In this document: piece by piece, positions 1 to 12,029 of the stretch
Position numbering within the stretch: position 1 is the first letter of the stretch
Layout: each line of letters opens with the position of its first letter
NCBI GenBank assembly: GCA_902527045.1
Contig: CABZNL010000004.1
Location: 30,739 to 94,738 of the forward strand
From: an uncultured Alphaproteobacteria bacterium
Lineage (GTDB): Bacteria > Pseudomonadota > Alphaproteobacteria > HIMB59
DNA length: 64,000 bases
Direction of reading: 5' to 3'
Program-made: the position numbers and the translations under genes
Notes under the pieces: generated by a model
Told to the model about the DNA's origin: nothing
Seen by the model: only the letters and a program-made list of their open reading frames with translations
Databases searched by the model: none

Positions 1-66
1 TCTACTTCCAGATGCAATCATTCCCTTTAGGTCAATTGAAACTATTGTTTTTTGTGGACTAAACAT
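1..66 (-). CDS. S49-family peptidase, 5' end only (partial)
   Basis: Only the first 22 codons are inside the window. An ATG at 66-64 opens a frame without stops to base 1. The peptide starts MFSPQKTIVSIDLKGMIASG, which resembles the start of SppA/SohB-type S49 serine peptidases, where a short strand leads into a G-x-I motif. The start codon shares one base with the stop of the upstream methyltransferase gene, so the two are translationally linked. In alphaproteobacteria an S49 peptidase often sits next to a TrmN6-like methyltransferase and a polyprenyl synthetase, which supports the call. The catalytic residues lie outside the window. Confidence 0.55.
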   Translation of the reverse strand, partial: MFSPQKTIVSIDLKGMIASGSR

Positions 67-773
67 TATTTAAACCAATTTTCTATATCTTTAGAATAAT
101 TTGACAAATCATCGTGGATTATAATTGCATTTAATGTTTTCTCTATAAAATAATTACTTTTAGTGATTTTTAAGAGAACATTTTTAGGTTTTGAGTCTTT
201 AAAAGATAATAAAGGTGTTATTGTCACTTCTAAATTAAAATTTTTGAACATATCTAACATAAATTTAGTATTTTCATATCTATTTATTATAAATGCGGAT
301 CCATCTGTTTTTAAGTATAAGATTATATTATTTAACCATTTTTCTAAATCTGACTCAGATATGTACTTTGATGTGTTTACTGATGGGTCTTGTGACTGAA
401 TAACTTTATCTGCAAAATAAAATGGTGGATTAGATAAAATTAAGTCAAAGTAGTTTTTATAATCAGGATCAAAGATACAATTGTCTTGTATCTTGAATTT
501 TAAATTTTCTAAATTATTTTCTTTATGATTTAAAATTGCAACTTGATTGTGAATTTTATTTTTCTCAAAACCAATAACTTCTGACTCAGGATTTCTATAG
601 GCAACTATTAGCGATATTGATCCACATCCCGATCCCATATCTAATATTTTATTATAAGTTTTTTTGCATTGAGCGGCTAAAATAATTGGCTCAATACCAC
701 TTCTGTAACCTTTTTTTAATTGATAGTATACAATTTTACCATCTAGTAGATAATCCCTAGAGTATAAATTCAT
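66..773 (-). CDS. TrmN6-like N6-adenine tRNA methyltransferase
   Basis: This is a 235-residue class I SAM-dependent methyltransferase. The SAM-binding motif I (ILDMGSGCGSISL) is at residues 43-55. A catalytic NPPF motif at 115-118 is typical of enzymes that methylate an exocyclic amino group of adenine. The length and the LILSNPPFYFADK region fit the YfiC/TrmN6 family, which modifies A37 of tRNA1(Val); the exact substrate is inferred. Its start codon lies 5 bp from that of the divergent polyprenyl synthase gene, so its promoter must lie inside that gene. An S49 peptidase gene follows with a one-base overlap. Confidence 0.75.
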   Translation of the reverse strand: MNLYSRDYLLDGKIVYYQLKKGYRSGIEPIILAAQCKKTYNKILDMGSGCGSISLIVAYRNPESEVIGFEKNKIHNQVAILNHKENNLENLKFKIQDNCIFDPDYKNYFDLILSNPPFYFADKVIQSQDPSVNTSKYISESDLEKWLNNIILYLKTDGSAFIINRYENTKFMLDMFKNFNLEVTITPLLSFKDSKPKNVLLKITKSNYFIEKTLNAIIIHDDLSNYSKDIENWFK

Positions 774-778
774 AGCAG

Positions 779-1777
779 ATGAAAAAAAATAATTTTGAAC
801 AAACTATCAAATTAATTCATAAAGAAATTAATGTAAAGTTAGTAAAAACCAACAATGAACTTGATAAATTTTTATCAAGCAAAGTCACAATTATCCCAAA
901 GCTAGGAAATTATTTCTTTAAAAAAAGAGGCAAACAATTAAGGCCAGTATTATGTTTATTATCAAGCAAAATGATTAATAAAAGTTATACAAAAATATCA
1001 AGTGATATTTATATGTCTACTGCAATTGAATTTATACATGGGGCAACCCTACTACATGACGATGTTATAGATAAGGGTAAAATAAGACGTGGGCAAAAGA
1101 GTATTAATTCCATATGGAATAATAAGTTCAGTGTATTATTTGGGGATTTTTTATTTTCAAAGTCATTTCAATTAATGACAAAAGCTAAATCTTTGGAAGC
1201 GATGGCTTCACTTGCGCAAGTAAGTAGTAAAATTTCTGAGGGTGAATTTATGCAACTCACACACGAAAATAATACTCAAATATCTGAAAAGGAATATATT
1301 GAAATCATATCTTTAAAAACTGCTGAATTATTTGCTGCAGCAATGAAGATACCTGCTATTTTGTCTGGTAAAAATTCAAAAATAATTTCAAATTTAAATT
1401 ATTTAGGTTTGTATTTTGGTATTATCTTTCAAATCATGGATGATTATCTTGATTATTTTGGCGAAAAGGTGACTGGGAAGGAGAATGGTAAAGATTTTTA
1501 TGAGGGAAAAATCACTTTGCCGATCATTTTACTTTTAAAAAAGGCTTCAATAAATGAAATTCGCTTTACAAAAAAAATTTTTAATAAAAGTAAAAGGTCT
1601 AAGAGTGAATATATTGAACTAATGAAATTAATGGAAAAATATAAAATTAAAAATGATGTCAAAAAATTCTCTCAAAAATATAATAGTAGATCATTGAAAA
1701 TATTAACTTCTTTTGAAGGCTATCAAAAAGAGCTTTTTGTAGATTTGTTAAATAGTTCTATCAATAGAACCCATTAA
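779..1777 (+). CDS. ispB: Polyprenyl (octaprenyl-type) diphosphate synthase
   Basis: This 332-residue trans-prenyltransferase probably makes the long isoprenoid tail of ubiquinone. The first aspartate-rich motif DDVID is at residues 94-98 and the second, DDYLD, at 221-225; both bind the Mg-diphosphate of substrate. The GKQLRP motif near residue 51 binds IPP. Both DDxxD motifs are intact. Chain length cannot be read with certainty from sequence. The gene diverges from the TrmN6-like gene with a 5-bp spacer. It converges on panB, and the two stop codons share the palindrome TTAA (1774-1777). A COQ9-like gene near 61 kb shows that ubiquinone synthesis is present. Confidence 0.85.
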   Translation: MKKNNFEQTIKLIHKEINVKLVKTNNELDKFLSSKVTIIPKLGNYFFKKRGKQLRPVLCLLSSKMINKSYTKISSDIYMSTAIEFIHGATLLHDDVIDKGKIRRGQKSINSIWNNKFSVLFGDFLFSKSFQLMTKAKSLEAMASLAQVSSKISEGEFMQLTHENNTQISEKEYIEIISLKTAELFAAAMKIPAILSGKNSKIISNLNYLGLYFGIIFQIMDDYLDYFGEKVTGKENGKDFYEGKITLPIILLLKKASINEIRFTKKIFNKSKRSKSEYIELMKLMEKYKIKNDVKKFSQKYNSRSLKILTSFEGYQKELFVDLLNSSINRTH

Positions 1778-2562
1778 TCATACCTAAACTTTTTATTTGG
1801 GAATTTGTTATTGTTCACTTCATTAGAATATTTATTTACAGCAACCCTGATATTTTTGGATAAATCAGCATATTTTTTTACAAATTTAGGATGATTATCT
1901 CTAAAAATTCCTAACATATCTTCAGATACCAGTATTTGACCATCACAATACTCAGAGGCACCAATTCCTATTGTGGGTATAGATAATGTCTTAGTAACCT
2001 CTTTTGCAATATTCGTTAGCATTCCCTCCAACAATATAGATACAGCGCCCGACTTTTCTAAACACAATGAGTCAGAAATTATATTATCTAAGTCCCTCTT
2101 ATCTTTTCCATAAATTTTAAATTTTTTAGAAGAGCTATATTTCTGTGGCTGTAAACCTAAATGTGCCATTACTGGAACTTTTTTTTTACTTAAATACTTT
2201 ATAACATCTTTTAATTCAGTATTTCCCTCGATTTTTACACCATCACAAGATGTCTTTTTCATAATGCTTAAAACCCGTTTGACTGTTGTGGACTCAGTAA
2301 AATCTCTATTATATGGGAGATCAAAAAATACTAAGGATTTATCTGCACCTTTTTTTACAGCGGTTGCATGATTAACCATTATTTGATCATCTACAGATCT
2401 AGTAGTATTCATTCCATAAAGAACATTACCCATAGAGTCACCGACAAGCACCACATCAACTAAATCATCAATAATTTTTGTAAAGTTGTAGCTATATGAT
2501 GTTAAACAAATAATTTTTTTTTTGTTTTTTTTATTAAATACTGATTTAATTGTTCTTTTCAT
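1774..2562 (-). CDS. panB: 3-methyl-2-oxobutanoate hydroxymethyltransferase
   Basis: PanB transfers a hydroxymethyl group from 5,10-methylene-THF to 2-oxoisovalerate, giving ketopantoate for pantothenate and CoA. The 262-residue protein is close to the usual length. It shows the family signature VVLVGDSMGNVLYGMNTT near residues 37-54 (metal-binding Asp in GDS) and GIGASEYCDGQILVSEDMLG toward the C-terminus. Its ATG (2562-2560) overlaps the ATG of the divergent apt gene (2561-2563), so the tetramer CATG provides both starts. Its stop overlaps that of ispB. The ilvBNC genes downstream in the window make its substrate. Confidence 0.9.
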   Translation of the reverse strand: MKRTIKSVFNKKNKKKIICLTSYSYNFTKIIDDLVDVVLVGDSMGNVLYGMNTTRSVDDQIMVNHATAVKKGADKSLVFFDLPYNRDFTESTTVKRVLSIMKKTSCDGVKIEGNTELKDVIKYLSKKKVPVMAHLGLQPQKYSSSKKFKIYGKDKRDLDNIISDSLCLEKSGAVSILLEGMLTNIAKEVTKTLSIPTIGIGASEYCDGQILVSEDMLGIFRDNHPKFVKKYADLSKNIRVAVNKYSNEVNNNKFPNKKFRYD

Positions 2563-3079
2563 GACAGGTAGTTTAAAAAGTATTCGAATTATAAAAGACT
2601 TTCCAAAAAAAGGTATCGCTTTTTATGATATCTCAACAATCTTATCAAACCCTAAAGTATTTAATAATGTAGTAGACTTAATGTCCAAGGAGGTAGTTAA
2701 ATTAAATGCAAGTACTGTAGTTGGAATAGACTCAAGAGGGTTTATATTTGCCTCAGCTGTAGCTTATAAATTAAAAAAAAAATTAGTCATGATAAGAAAG
2801 AAAGGGAAACTTCCAGGAAAAACATATGCTACAAGCTACAAACTTGAATATGGTTCTAATCAGTTAGAAATACAAAGCGATATGATAAAAAGCTCTGACA
2901 AAGTTGTAATTATTGATGATATTTTTGCTACAAGCGGAACTATCCGAGCTTCAATGAAATTAATCAATAAAACAAAAGCTAAAATCAAAGGTATCGTTGT
3001 TCTCCTAGAATTAAGCTTTCTGAACGGAAGGTCTAAAATAAATCCAAAATTAATAAGTTTAAATAAAGTTAATACTTAG
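2561..3079 (+). CDS. apt: Adenine phosphoribosyltransferase
   Basis: Apt salvages adenine to AMP with PRPP. From the ATG at 2561 the protein is 172 residues, close to the family size, and starts MTGSLKSIRIIKDFPKKGI; the F-P-K-x-G-I-x-F element is typical of Apt N-termini. The PRPP-binding loop VVIIDDIFATSGTI lies around residue 123. A longer reading frame begins at 2522, but its first 13 residues are not Apt-like and lie antisense within panB. The start overlaps that of panB on the other strand, leaving no independent upstream leader. The 3' end overlaps the following minus-strand gene by 11 bases. Confidence 0.88.
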   Translation: MTGSLKSIRIIKDFPKKGIAFYDISTILSNPKVFNNVVDLMSKEVVKLNASTVVGIDSRGFIFASAVAYKLKKKLVMIRKKGKLPGKTYATSYKLEYGSNQLEIQSDMIKSSDKVVIIDDIFATSGTIRASMKLINKTKAKIKGIVVLLELSFLNGRSKINPKLISLNKVNT

Positions 3080-3458
3080 AATACTCTTTTTCTTCAGTTA
3101 TCTTTGAGTCAGATAAAAGGTTAATCTCTTTTTTTATAGAAGCTCTAATATCATTTTTAAAATGAACATCTCTTGAAATTTTAATAAAACTCTCACCAAA
3201 GTCTTTATTGGCTTCACACTCTCTTTTAATATTTTCTATGTCCCATAGCTTTTCATTTATTTCCTGTAGTTTTTGAACATTTTTATTTAGAGCCTCTTTG
3301 TTGTCTAGGATAATTTTATTACTTTGCTCTATTAAAACCTCTAATTCTGTTTTAATATTTTTCAATTTTTCAGGATCGTTAATTTTTTTTAGTTTAATAT
3401 TCAATATAGTAATTTTATCAAATAGTTCTCCAACAGAAATTTCAGCTAATATTTTCAA
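3069..3458 (-). CDS. Conserved small protein, DUF6165-like
   Basis: This 129-residue cytosolic protein has no signal peptide and is rich in Lys, Glu and Ile, with a mostly helical, coiled-coil-like pattern. It starts MKILAEISVGELFDKITIL and contains LWDIENIKRECEANKDFG and a DVHFKNDIRASIKKEIN segment. I associate this pattern with the DUF6165 family from memory; the function is unknown. Its ATG overlaps the stop of the upstream cupin gene as ATGA, so it is probably the last gene of a unit with rodA and the cupin. Confidence 0.65.
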   Translation of the reverse strand: MKILAEISVGELFDKITILNIKLKKINDPEKLKNIKTELEVLIEQSNKIILDNKEALNKNVQKLQEINEKLWDIENIKRECEANKDFGESFIKISRDVHFKNDIRASIKKEINLLSDSKITEEKEYSKY

Positions 3459-3805
3459 TTCTTTCTGCCATAAACATCTGAATATCTTTTAATATCTGTT
3501 TCTAAAAATTTACTTCCTGTTTGAACCTCAATTAAAACTAATTTTTTTTTAGAACTCTCATTTAAAACCCTATGTTTTGATTTTTTTGGTATGAATATAT
3601 TTTCATTTTCTGACTTATAAAATGTACGGTTATTGATAATAACAGTTGCTTTACCCTCAATAATGATCCAATGCTCCGATCTAAAATTATGAGATTGGTA
3701 GGACAAAACGCCCTCAGGTTTAACTATAATTTTCTTTATTAAAAAATCTTTTGATTTACTTAGGATAATATACGATCCCCAAGGTTTTTTGATAGATTTA
3801 GTCAT
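3455..3805 (-). CDS. Cupin, mannose-6-phosphate isomerase type II-like
   Basis: This single-domain cupin of about 116 residues starts MTKSIKKPWGSYIIL. The KPWG start followed by SYQSHNFRSEHWIIIEGKA matches the cupin part of type II phosphomannose isomerase/GDP-mannose pyrophosphorylases (PWG, then H-x-x-R-x-E-x-W-x-V-x-x-G). The metal-binding histidine and glutamate positions appear conserved. A start further upstream is possible, but the chosen ATG (3805-3803) overlaps the rodA stop as ATGA, as in its neighbours. The probable role is sugar-phosphate isomerisation or sugar binding for surface polysaccharide; substrate is unproven. Confidence 0.65.
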   Translation of the reverse strand: MTKSIKKPWGSYIILSKSKDFLIKKIIVKPEGVLSYQSHNFRSEHWIIIEGKATVIINNRTFYKSENENIFIPKKSKHRVLNESSKKKLVLIEVQTGSKFLETDIKRYSDVYGRKN

Positions 3806-4905
3806 GAGAACATTCTCTTTTTTTCGTTGATAGACATAAAGTTTAACAATAGTGCACAAATAATTAGATTACTCAACAAAGAACTTCCTCCATAAGACAT
3901 AAATGGTAAAGCCACTCCAACCACAGGCAAGATCCCTATTGTCATAGATATATTTATTAGAAATTCAAAAAAAATTTTAAAGGATAAGACAAACAAGATT
4001 ATTTTATTAAATACTTGTGTCAGCTTGAATGTCTTTAAAACAGGTATTAAAAACATAATAAAAAATAATGAAATCAACAAAATTGATCCTGTGAAGCCAA
4101 ACTGTTCAGAAAAAATTGCGAAAACAAAATCTGTTTCTTTTTCTGGAAGAAAATCTAAGCTACTTTGTGAACCCTCAAGAAAACCATTTCCTTTTAACCC
4201 ACCTGAGCCTATTGCAATTTTAGACTGAATAATATGATATCCCCTTCCAAGTGGATCCAAATCAGGGTTTAGAAAAATTTGTATTCTATTTTGTTGGTAG
4301 GGCTTTAAAAAAGTCCATAAAATTGGGCTTATCGATAAAATAATACCTATTGATATTAAGGGATAAATTAATTTAATACCTGCATAAAAAATAACTACAA
4401 GACCCAATGCTAAAATAATTACAGCAGTACCTAAATCAGGTTGAATAGCAACCAAAATAAAAAAAATTACTGATACAATAAGAGGTAATATTGATTTAAA
4501 AAGACCTATAGTTTTTTCTGCATTTAATTTATGAAAATATTTAGCCATAAATACAACTAGAGCTATTTTAGAAAATTCTGATACTTGTAAATTAAAACCA
4601 GCAATTCGTATCCATCTAGTAGCTCCCATTCCTGTATACCCAAAAATTAATGTCGTTATTAGCCCAATCAAAACTAAAATTAAAAAAATCTCTGCAAAAT
4701 TAAAAATAAACTTTGGCTCCAACATGATAACTAGAAAAAACATAGGGAGAAAAAATAAAAATCTTATTAACTGGTTTGATGCCCATGGATCAAGTGAGCC
4801 ACCAGCAGCTGAATAAAGATTGATCTCTCCAATCCAAAAAATTATTAAAAGAATAAAAACGTAAATCCAATTTAAGTTAAAAATACTTTTAAATTCTCTA
4901 AACAT
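3802..4905 (-). CDS. rodA: Rod-shape SEDS peptidoglycan polymerase RodA
   Basis: RodA is the membrane glycosyltransferase that polymerises lipid II during elongation, partnered with PBP2. The protein has about ten hydrophobic segments and the SEDS landmarks GMGATRWIRIAGFNLQVSEF, QPDLGTA, a PLGRGYHIIQSKIAIGSGG loop, FLPEKETDFVFA with the catalytic-type Asp, and a C-terminal PFMSYGGSS. I chose the ATG at 4905 (MFREFKSIFNLNW), which overlaps the mrdA stop by 8 bases. An in-frame start at 4941 would add 12 residues. It is followed by the cupin gene with an ATGA overlap. Confidence 0.9.
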   Translation of the reverse strand: MFREFKSIFNLNWIYVFILLIIFWIGEINLYSAAGGSLDPWASNQLIRFLFFLPMFFLVIMLEPKFIFNFAEIFLILVLIGLITTLIFGYTGMGATRWIRIAGFNLQVSEFSKIALVVFMAKYFHKLNAEKTIGLFKSILPLIVSVIFFILVAIQPDLGTAVIILALGLVVIFYAGIKLIYPLISIGIILSISPILWTFLKPYQQNRIQIFLNPDLDPLGRGYHIIQSKIAIGSGGLKGNGFLEGSQSSLDFLPEKETDFVFAIFSEQFGFTGSILLISLFFIMFLIPVLKTFKLTQVFNKIILFVLSFKIFFEFLINISMTIGILPVVGVALPFMSYGGSSLLSNLIICALLLNFMSINEKKRMFS

Positions 4906-6670
4906 TGTTTTTGAACGCAAAATCAAGGATCTTATGGGCAATGGGAGCAGCTACCGCTGATCCAGATCCACTATTTTCTATAATAACTGAAGCTATATAT
5001 TTTGGTTTATCATAAGGGGCATATCCTACAAATACTGAATGGTCTTTAAATCTTTCTTCTATCTCCTTTGATTTATACTGATCGTCTTCTCTTTCACTTT
5101 CTTTAATTCTTATTACTTGAGAGGTTCCCGTTTTACCTCCTATTTTTACAAATTCTGGATTAGAAATACTCAATTTATGTGCTGTTCCTCTTGGCTCTTG
5201 CACAACAGCATTGAGGGAATTAATTATAATTTTTTGATGCTCATTATTTAGTGATTTACCTGTAAATCTTGTAGGAGTATTTTTATCAAGTTTAGGTATT
5301 GGATATTTTCCTCCATTTAATATGGCAGAATAAAGTGTTGCAAGCTGTAATGGAGATGTTTGGTTGTATCCTTGTCCAATACACGTAATTAATGTCTCAC
5401 CTTGATACCAACTCTCTTCTAAGAAAGCTTTTTTCCATTTCTTACTCGGGACAAGTCCTTTTCCTATGTTTGATAAGCCAATATCGTACTCTTTATTTAA
5501 ACCTAAATTACTAGATAGGCTTGCAATATCATCAATATTTATTTTTTTAGCTAATTCATAAAAATATACATCACAAGACTCTTTTATAGCTTTTTTAAGA
5601 TTAACTTTTCCATGCCCTTTTTTTTTCCAACAGTAATAATTTCTATCACCAAGTGAGGAATGCCCTTTGCAAAAGACCTCTTTTTGGGGATCTATTAGAT
5701 TACGTTGAAGGCCAACTAAAGCTGAAATTGGTTTAAACACCGAACCTGGAGGATAAAAACCAGAGAAAGCTCGATTAAAAAGTGGTTTTTGATCATCGTT
5801 TAGCAAATCTCTAATTTTGTTATTTTCTCTATCCTCAAAGATTTGTGCATCAAAAGTAGGGTTGGAATTCATCGACAAGATTGATCCATCTGAAACACTT
5901 ATAACAACAATAGATCCTTTTTTGTTTGTTGGAAGTTGAGATTGAGCATAATTTTGTAGACTTAAATCTAATGTTAGATCTAAATCGTTGCCTTTAATAG
6001 ATTTTTCAATAGATATTTCTCTTATAGTTTTTCCTTTAGCGTTTACTTCACTAAAAATTTTACCTGGCTTACCTTTTAAATGTTTTTCGTAACTTTTTTC
6101 TAAATGAAATACACCTTTAGAGTAAAGTTCTGAAGATTGAGTTGGTTGACCCATATAGCCAATTATCTGTGAAAAATTTTGATATGGATAATATCTTTTT
6201 TTGGACTCAATAATTTTAATAGAATTAAATAGAAATTTATTTTTTTCAAATTTTACTATTTGTTCCCATGAAGCTCTACTTAAACTAAAGCCAGAATATT
6301 CGTTATAATTTTTTAAACGTTTTGAAATTTCAACAAAATTTAAATTTAGTTTTATTAGGCTATCAAGTTTTTTAATTTCCTGAAAATGATCTTTACTTAA
6401 ATTTTTAAACACTACGAATTCATATAATGAAGAACTTCCAGCTAATAGGTTCTTTTTAGAGTCATAAATGTCTCCCCTTAAAGGAGGTGTTAATTTTATA
6501 GAGAGTTTATTTTCAACAGATTTTTTTTTGTAAAAGTTAAAGTTGATAACCTGTAATGAGAATAATCTTAAAGAAACTATAAACGATAAAATAGCACCAA
6601 CTATAATTATGATAAATGATCTTCTATTTAATATTTTTATACTATCTTCACTAGTCTTATTCTTTTCCAT
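4898..6670 (-). CDS. mrdA: Penicillin-binding protein 2 (elongation transpeptidase)
   Basis: This is a class B PBP that cross-links peptidoglycan in the elongasome with RodA. The 590-residue protein has one N-terminal membrane anchor (about residues 18-40), a dimerisation/pedestal region, and the transpeptidase motifs SVFK (310-313, nucleophile Ser), SCD (365-367) and KTGT (513-516). The R-G-D-I motif near residue 65 is typical of PBP2. It overlaps mreD by 14 bases and rodA by 8. The mreB-mreC-mreD-mrdA-rodA order is the classic shape operon. Confidence 0.93.
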   Translation of the reverse strand: MEKNKTSEDSIKILNRRSFIIIIVGAILSFIVSLRLFSLQVINFNFYKKKSVENKLSIKLTPPLRGDIYDSKKNLLAGSSSLYEFVVFKNLSKDHFQEIKKLDSLIKLNLNFVEISKRLKNYNEYSGFSLSRASWEQIVKFEKNKFLFNSIKIIESKKRYYPYQNFSQIIGYMGQPTQSSELYSKGVFHLEKSYEKHLKGKPGKIFSEVNAKGKTIREISIEKSIKGNDLDLTLDLSLQNYAQSQLPTNKKGSIVVISVSDGSILSMNSNPTFDAQIFEDRENNKIRDLLNDDQKPLFNRAFSGFYPPGSVFKPISALVGLQRNLIDPQKEVFCKGHSSLGDRNYYCWKKKGHGKVNLKKAIKESCDVYFYELAKKINIDDIASLSSNLGLNKEYDIGLSNIGKGLVPSKKWKKAFLEESWYQGETLITCIGQGYNQTSPLQLATLYSAILNGGKYPIPKLDKNTPTRFTGKSLNNEHQKIIINSLNAVVQEPRGTAHKLSISNPEFVKIGGKTGTSQVIRIKESEREDDQYKSKEIEERFKDHSVFVGYAPYDKPKYIASVIIENSGSGSAVAAPIAHKILDFAFKNNV

Positions 6671-7077
6671 AATTTGAAAGTCCTAAAAAAATAAAGGTTA
6701 AAATTAATATACTTATAAAATATTGTAAATTTAGCAGTCTAAATACGATTGTTTGATCAAAAAGAAAAAAGGTAATAAAACTATAAATAAAAATCATTAA
6801 TGATTTTATATACAAAGAGAGATTATAATTATTAATAAGATAATTTAGTAAAAGGAGAGGTATAAACAACACCACAATTCCAATTAATATCGGCAAACCT
6901 ACAAAAACCTCTACGACAAAAGTTGATGAAATAAATATAAAGATATCAATAATTTTAATATTTTTTTCCTTAAGCACTGAAAAAAAAGCTATATTTATCA
7001 ATGAAAATACAACAATATCATTTGTAACAAAATTAAAGTTTCCATAAATTAAAAATAAAATTATTACAAAAAAAAAT

Positions 7078-7085
<8 letters not shown>
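6657..7085 (-). CDS. mreD: Rod-shape determining membrane protein MreD
   Basis: This 142-residue, almost entirely hydrophobic protein has about five membrane segments and very low sequence complexity (Ile, Phe, Leu). Sequence alone identifies it only weakly. The call depends on its place between mreC and mrdA and on the usual size of MreD (about 160 residues). Its start overlaps mreC by 8 bases and its end overlaps mrdA by 14. MreD anchors the MreBC elongation complex in the membrane. Confidence 0.75.
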
Positions 7086-8872
<1,787 letters not shown>

Positions 8873-10441
8873 TTATATACCTTTAATATTTGAGATGCTA
8901 ATCTCAGAAACTCCCTCTTGCATATTGGAGTTATTCTCAAAGTTTAATATTTTATTACATGCATTGATATAAGATTTTGCTGAAGCAACTATAATATCTA
9001 TATCAGAAGCCTTACCAATAAATTCTTTATTCAAATATTCAAGTTTTACAGTAACTTCTCCCTGTGCATCAGAGTCCGGTGTAATGGCGTTAATGTGATA
9101 AAGCACCAATTTTGGAGAAAAACCTACTACTTTAGAAATACAACTAAATACGGCATCAACAGGACCATTTCCAGACCCACTGACCTCTTTTAGCTTTTCT
9201 TTAAAATCTAGTTCTAAAGAAGCTACATGTTTAGAGTTAGTGCCAGACATGATGCTTAAATTTTTAAGTTTTAAAGTATTAGATTTGTTAAAATGCGTGT
9301 CATCTACAAGAGCAATTAAATCCTCATCATAAACATCTTTTTTCTTGTCTGCTAAAAGCTTAAATTTTTCAAAAATTTCATTGATGTAATTATCACCTAC
9401 TTCATATCCTAGAATTTTAAGTTTTTCTTTAAATGCGTGTTTTCCTGAGTGTTTACCAAGCACCAAGCTAGATTTTTTTAAACCAATTGTCTCTGGGGAC
9501 ATAATTTCATAAGTTTGAACATTTTTTAGAACACCATCTTGATGTATCCCTGACTCATGAGCAAAAGCGTTAGCACCTACAATTGCTTTATTTGGTTGAA
9601 CAGGAAAACCTGTAATTGAAGATACAAGTTTTGATGTTTTTGAAATAGCACTTGTATTAATATTGGACTGAACTTTTAAAAGATCTGATCTAACTTTCAT
9701 AGCCATTACAACTTCTTCTAAGGCTGCATTGCCAGCTCTTTCACCCAATCCATTTATAGTACACTCAATTTGTCTTGCACCGTTTTCTACTGCATTTAGA
9801 GAATTTGCAACTGCTAGACCTAAATCATTGTGACAATGAACAGAAATTATTGCTTTATCAATATTTGGTACGTTGTTTTTAACTTTTTTTATAATCTCCC
9901 CGAATTCAAATGGTAAAGTATATCCGACTGTATCAGGGATATTTATTGTTGATGCACCACTTTCTATTGCTAATTCTATGCACCTATAAAGAAAATCAAT
10001 CGAGGATCTCCCACCATCCTCACAGCTCCATTCAATATTTGGGCATAGGTTTCTTGCAAAAGAAACACTATCTTTAATTTTGTCAAGCACTTGGTCTTCA
10101 GTTAGTTTTAATTTGAATTCCATGTGTATAGGGCTAGTGGCTATAAAAGTATGTATTCTTGGATTTTTTGCTTTTTTTACAGCATTCCAAGCTGCTTCAA
10201 TATCTTCATGTTTTGCTCTCGCCAATCCTGCTATCTGACAATCCTTGATTTCATGGGCAATAGCTTGAACAGAGTTAAAATCACCCTTTGAGGCTATTGG
10301 AAAACCAGCTTCAATAATATCAACTTTTAGCTCTTCTAATAATCTGGCAATAGAGAGTTTCTCTTCTTGATTCATAGAAGCACCAGGAGATTGCTCTCCA
10401 TCTCTTAGAGTCGTATCAAAAATTAATACTTTATCTGGCAA
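8873..10441 (-). CDS. leuA: 2-isopropylmalate synthase
   Basis: LeuA condenses 2-oxoisovalerate with acetyl-CoA, the first committed step of leucine synthesis. The 522-residue protein has the DTTLRDGEQSPGASM signature at residues 9-23, the HCHNDLGLAVANSLNAVENG metal site near 201-220, and a C-terminal LeuA regulatory domain (from about residue 385) that normally binds leucine for feedback inhibition. The start codon is TTG (10441-10439). The gene begins 2 bases after the ilvC stop and ends directly at the mreB start, tying leucine synthesis to the shape genes in one unit. Confidence 0.95.
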   Translation of the reverse strand: MPDKVLIFDTTLRDGEQSPGASMNQEEKLSIARLLEELKVDIIEAGFPIASKGDFNSVQAIAHEIKDCQIAGLARAKHEDIEAAWNAVKKAKNPRIHTFIATSPIHMEFKLKLTEDQVLDKIKDSVSFARNLCPNIEWSCEDGGRSSIDFLYRCIELAIESGASTINIPDTVGYTLPFEFGEIIKKVKNNVPNIDKAIISVHCHNDLGLAVANSLNAVENGARQIECTINGLGERAGNAALEEVVMAMKVRSDLLKVQSNINTSAISKTSKLVSSITGFPVQPNKAIVGANAFAHESGIHQDGVLKNVQTYEIMSPETIGLKKSSLVLGKHSGKHAFKEKLKILGYEVGDNYINEIFEKFKLLADKKKDVYDEDLIALVDDTHFNKSNTLKLKNLSIMSGTNSKHVASLELDFKEKLKEVSGSGNGPVDAVFSCISKVVGFSPKLVLYHINAITPDSDAQGEVTVKLEYLNKEFIGKASDIDIIVASAKSYINACNKILNFENNSNMQEGVSEISISNIKGI

Positions 10442-10443
10442 TA

Positions 10444-12014
<1,571 letters not shown>

Positions 12015-12029
12015 GGTTAAAAAAATTAA

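Noticed and set aside
2522-2560. Upstream extension of apt
   Set aside because: The extra residues are unlike Apt N-termini and are antisense to the panB start; the ATG at 2561 gives the family length.
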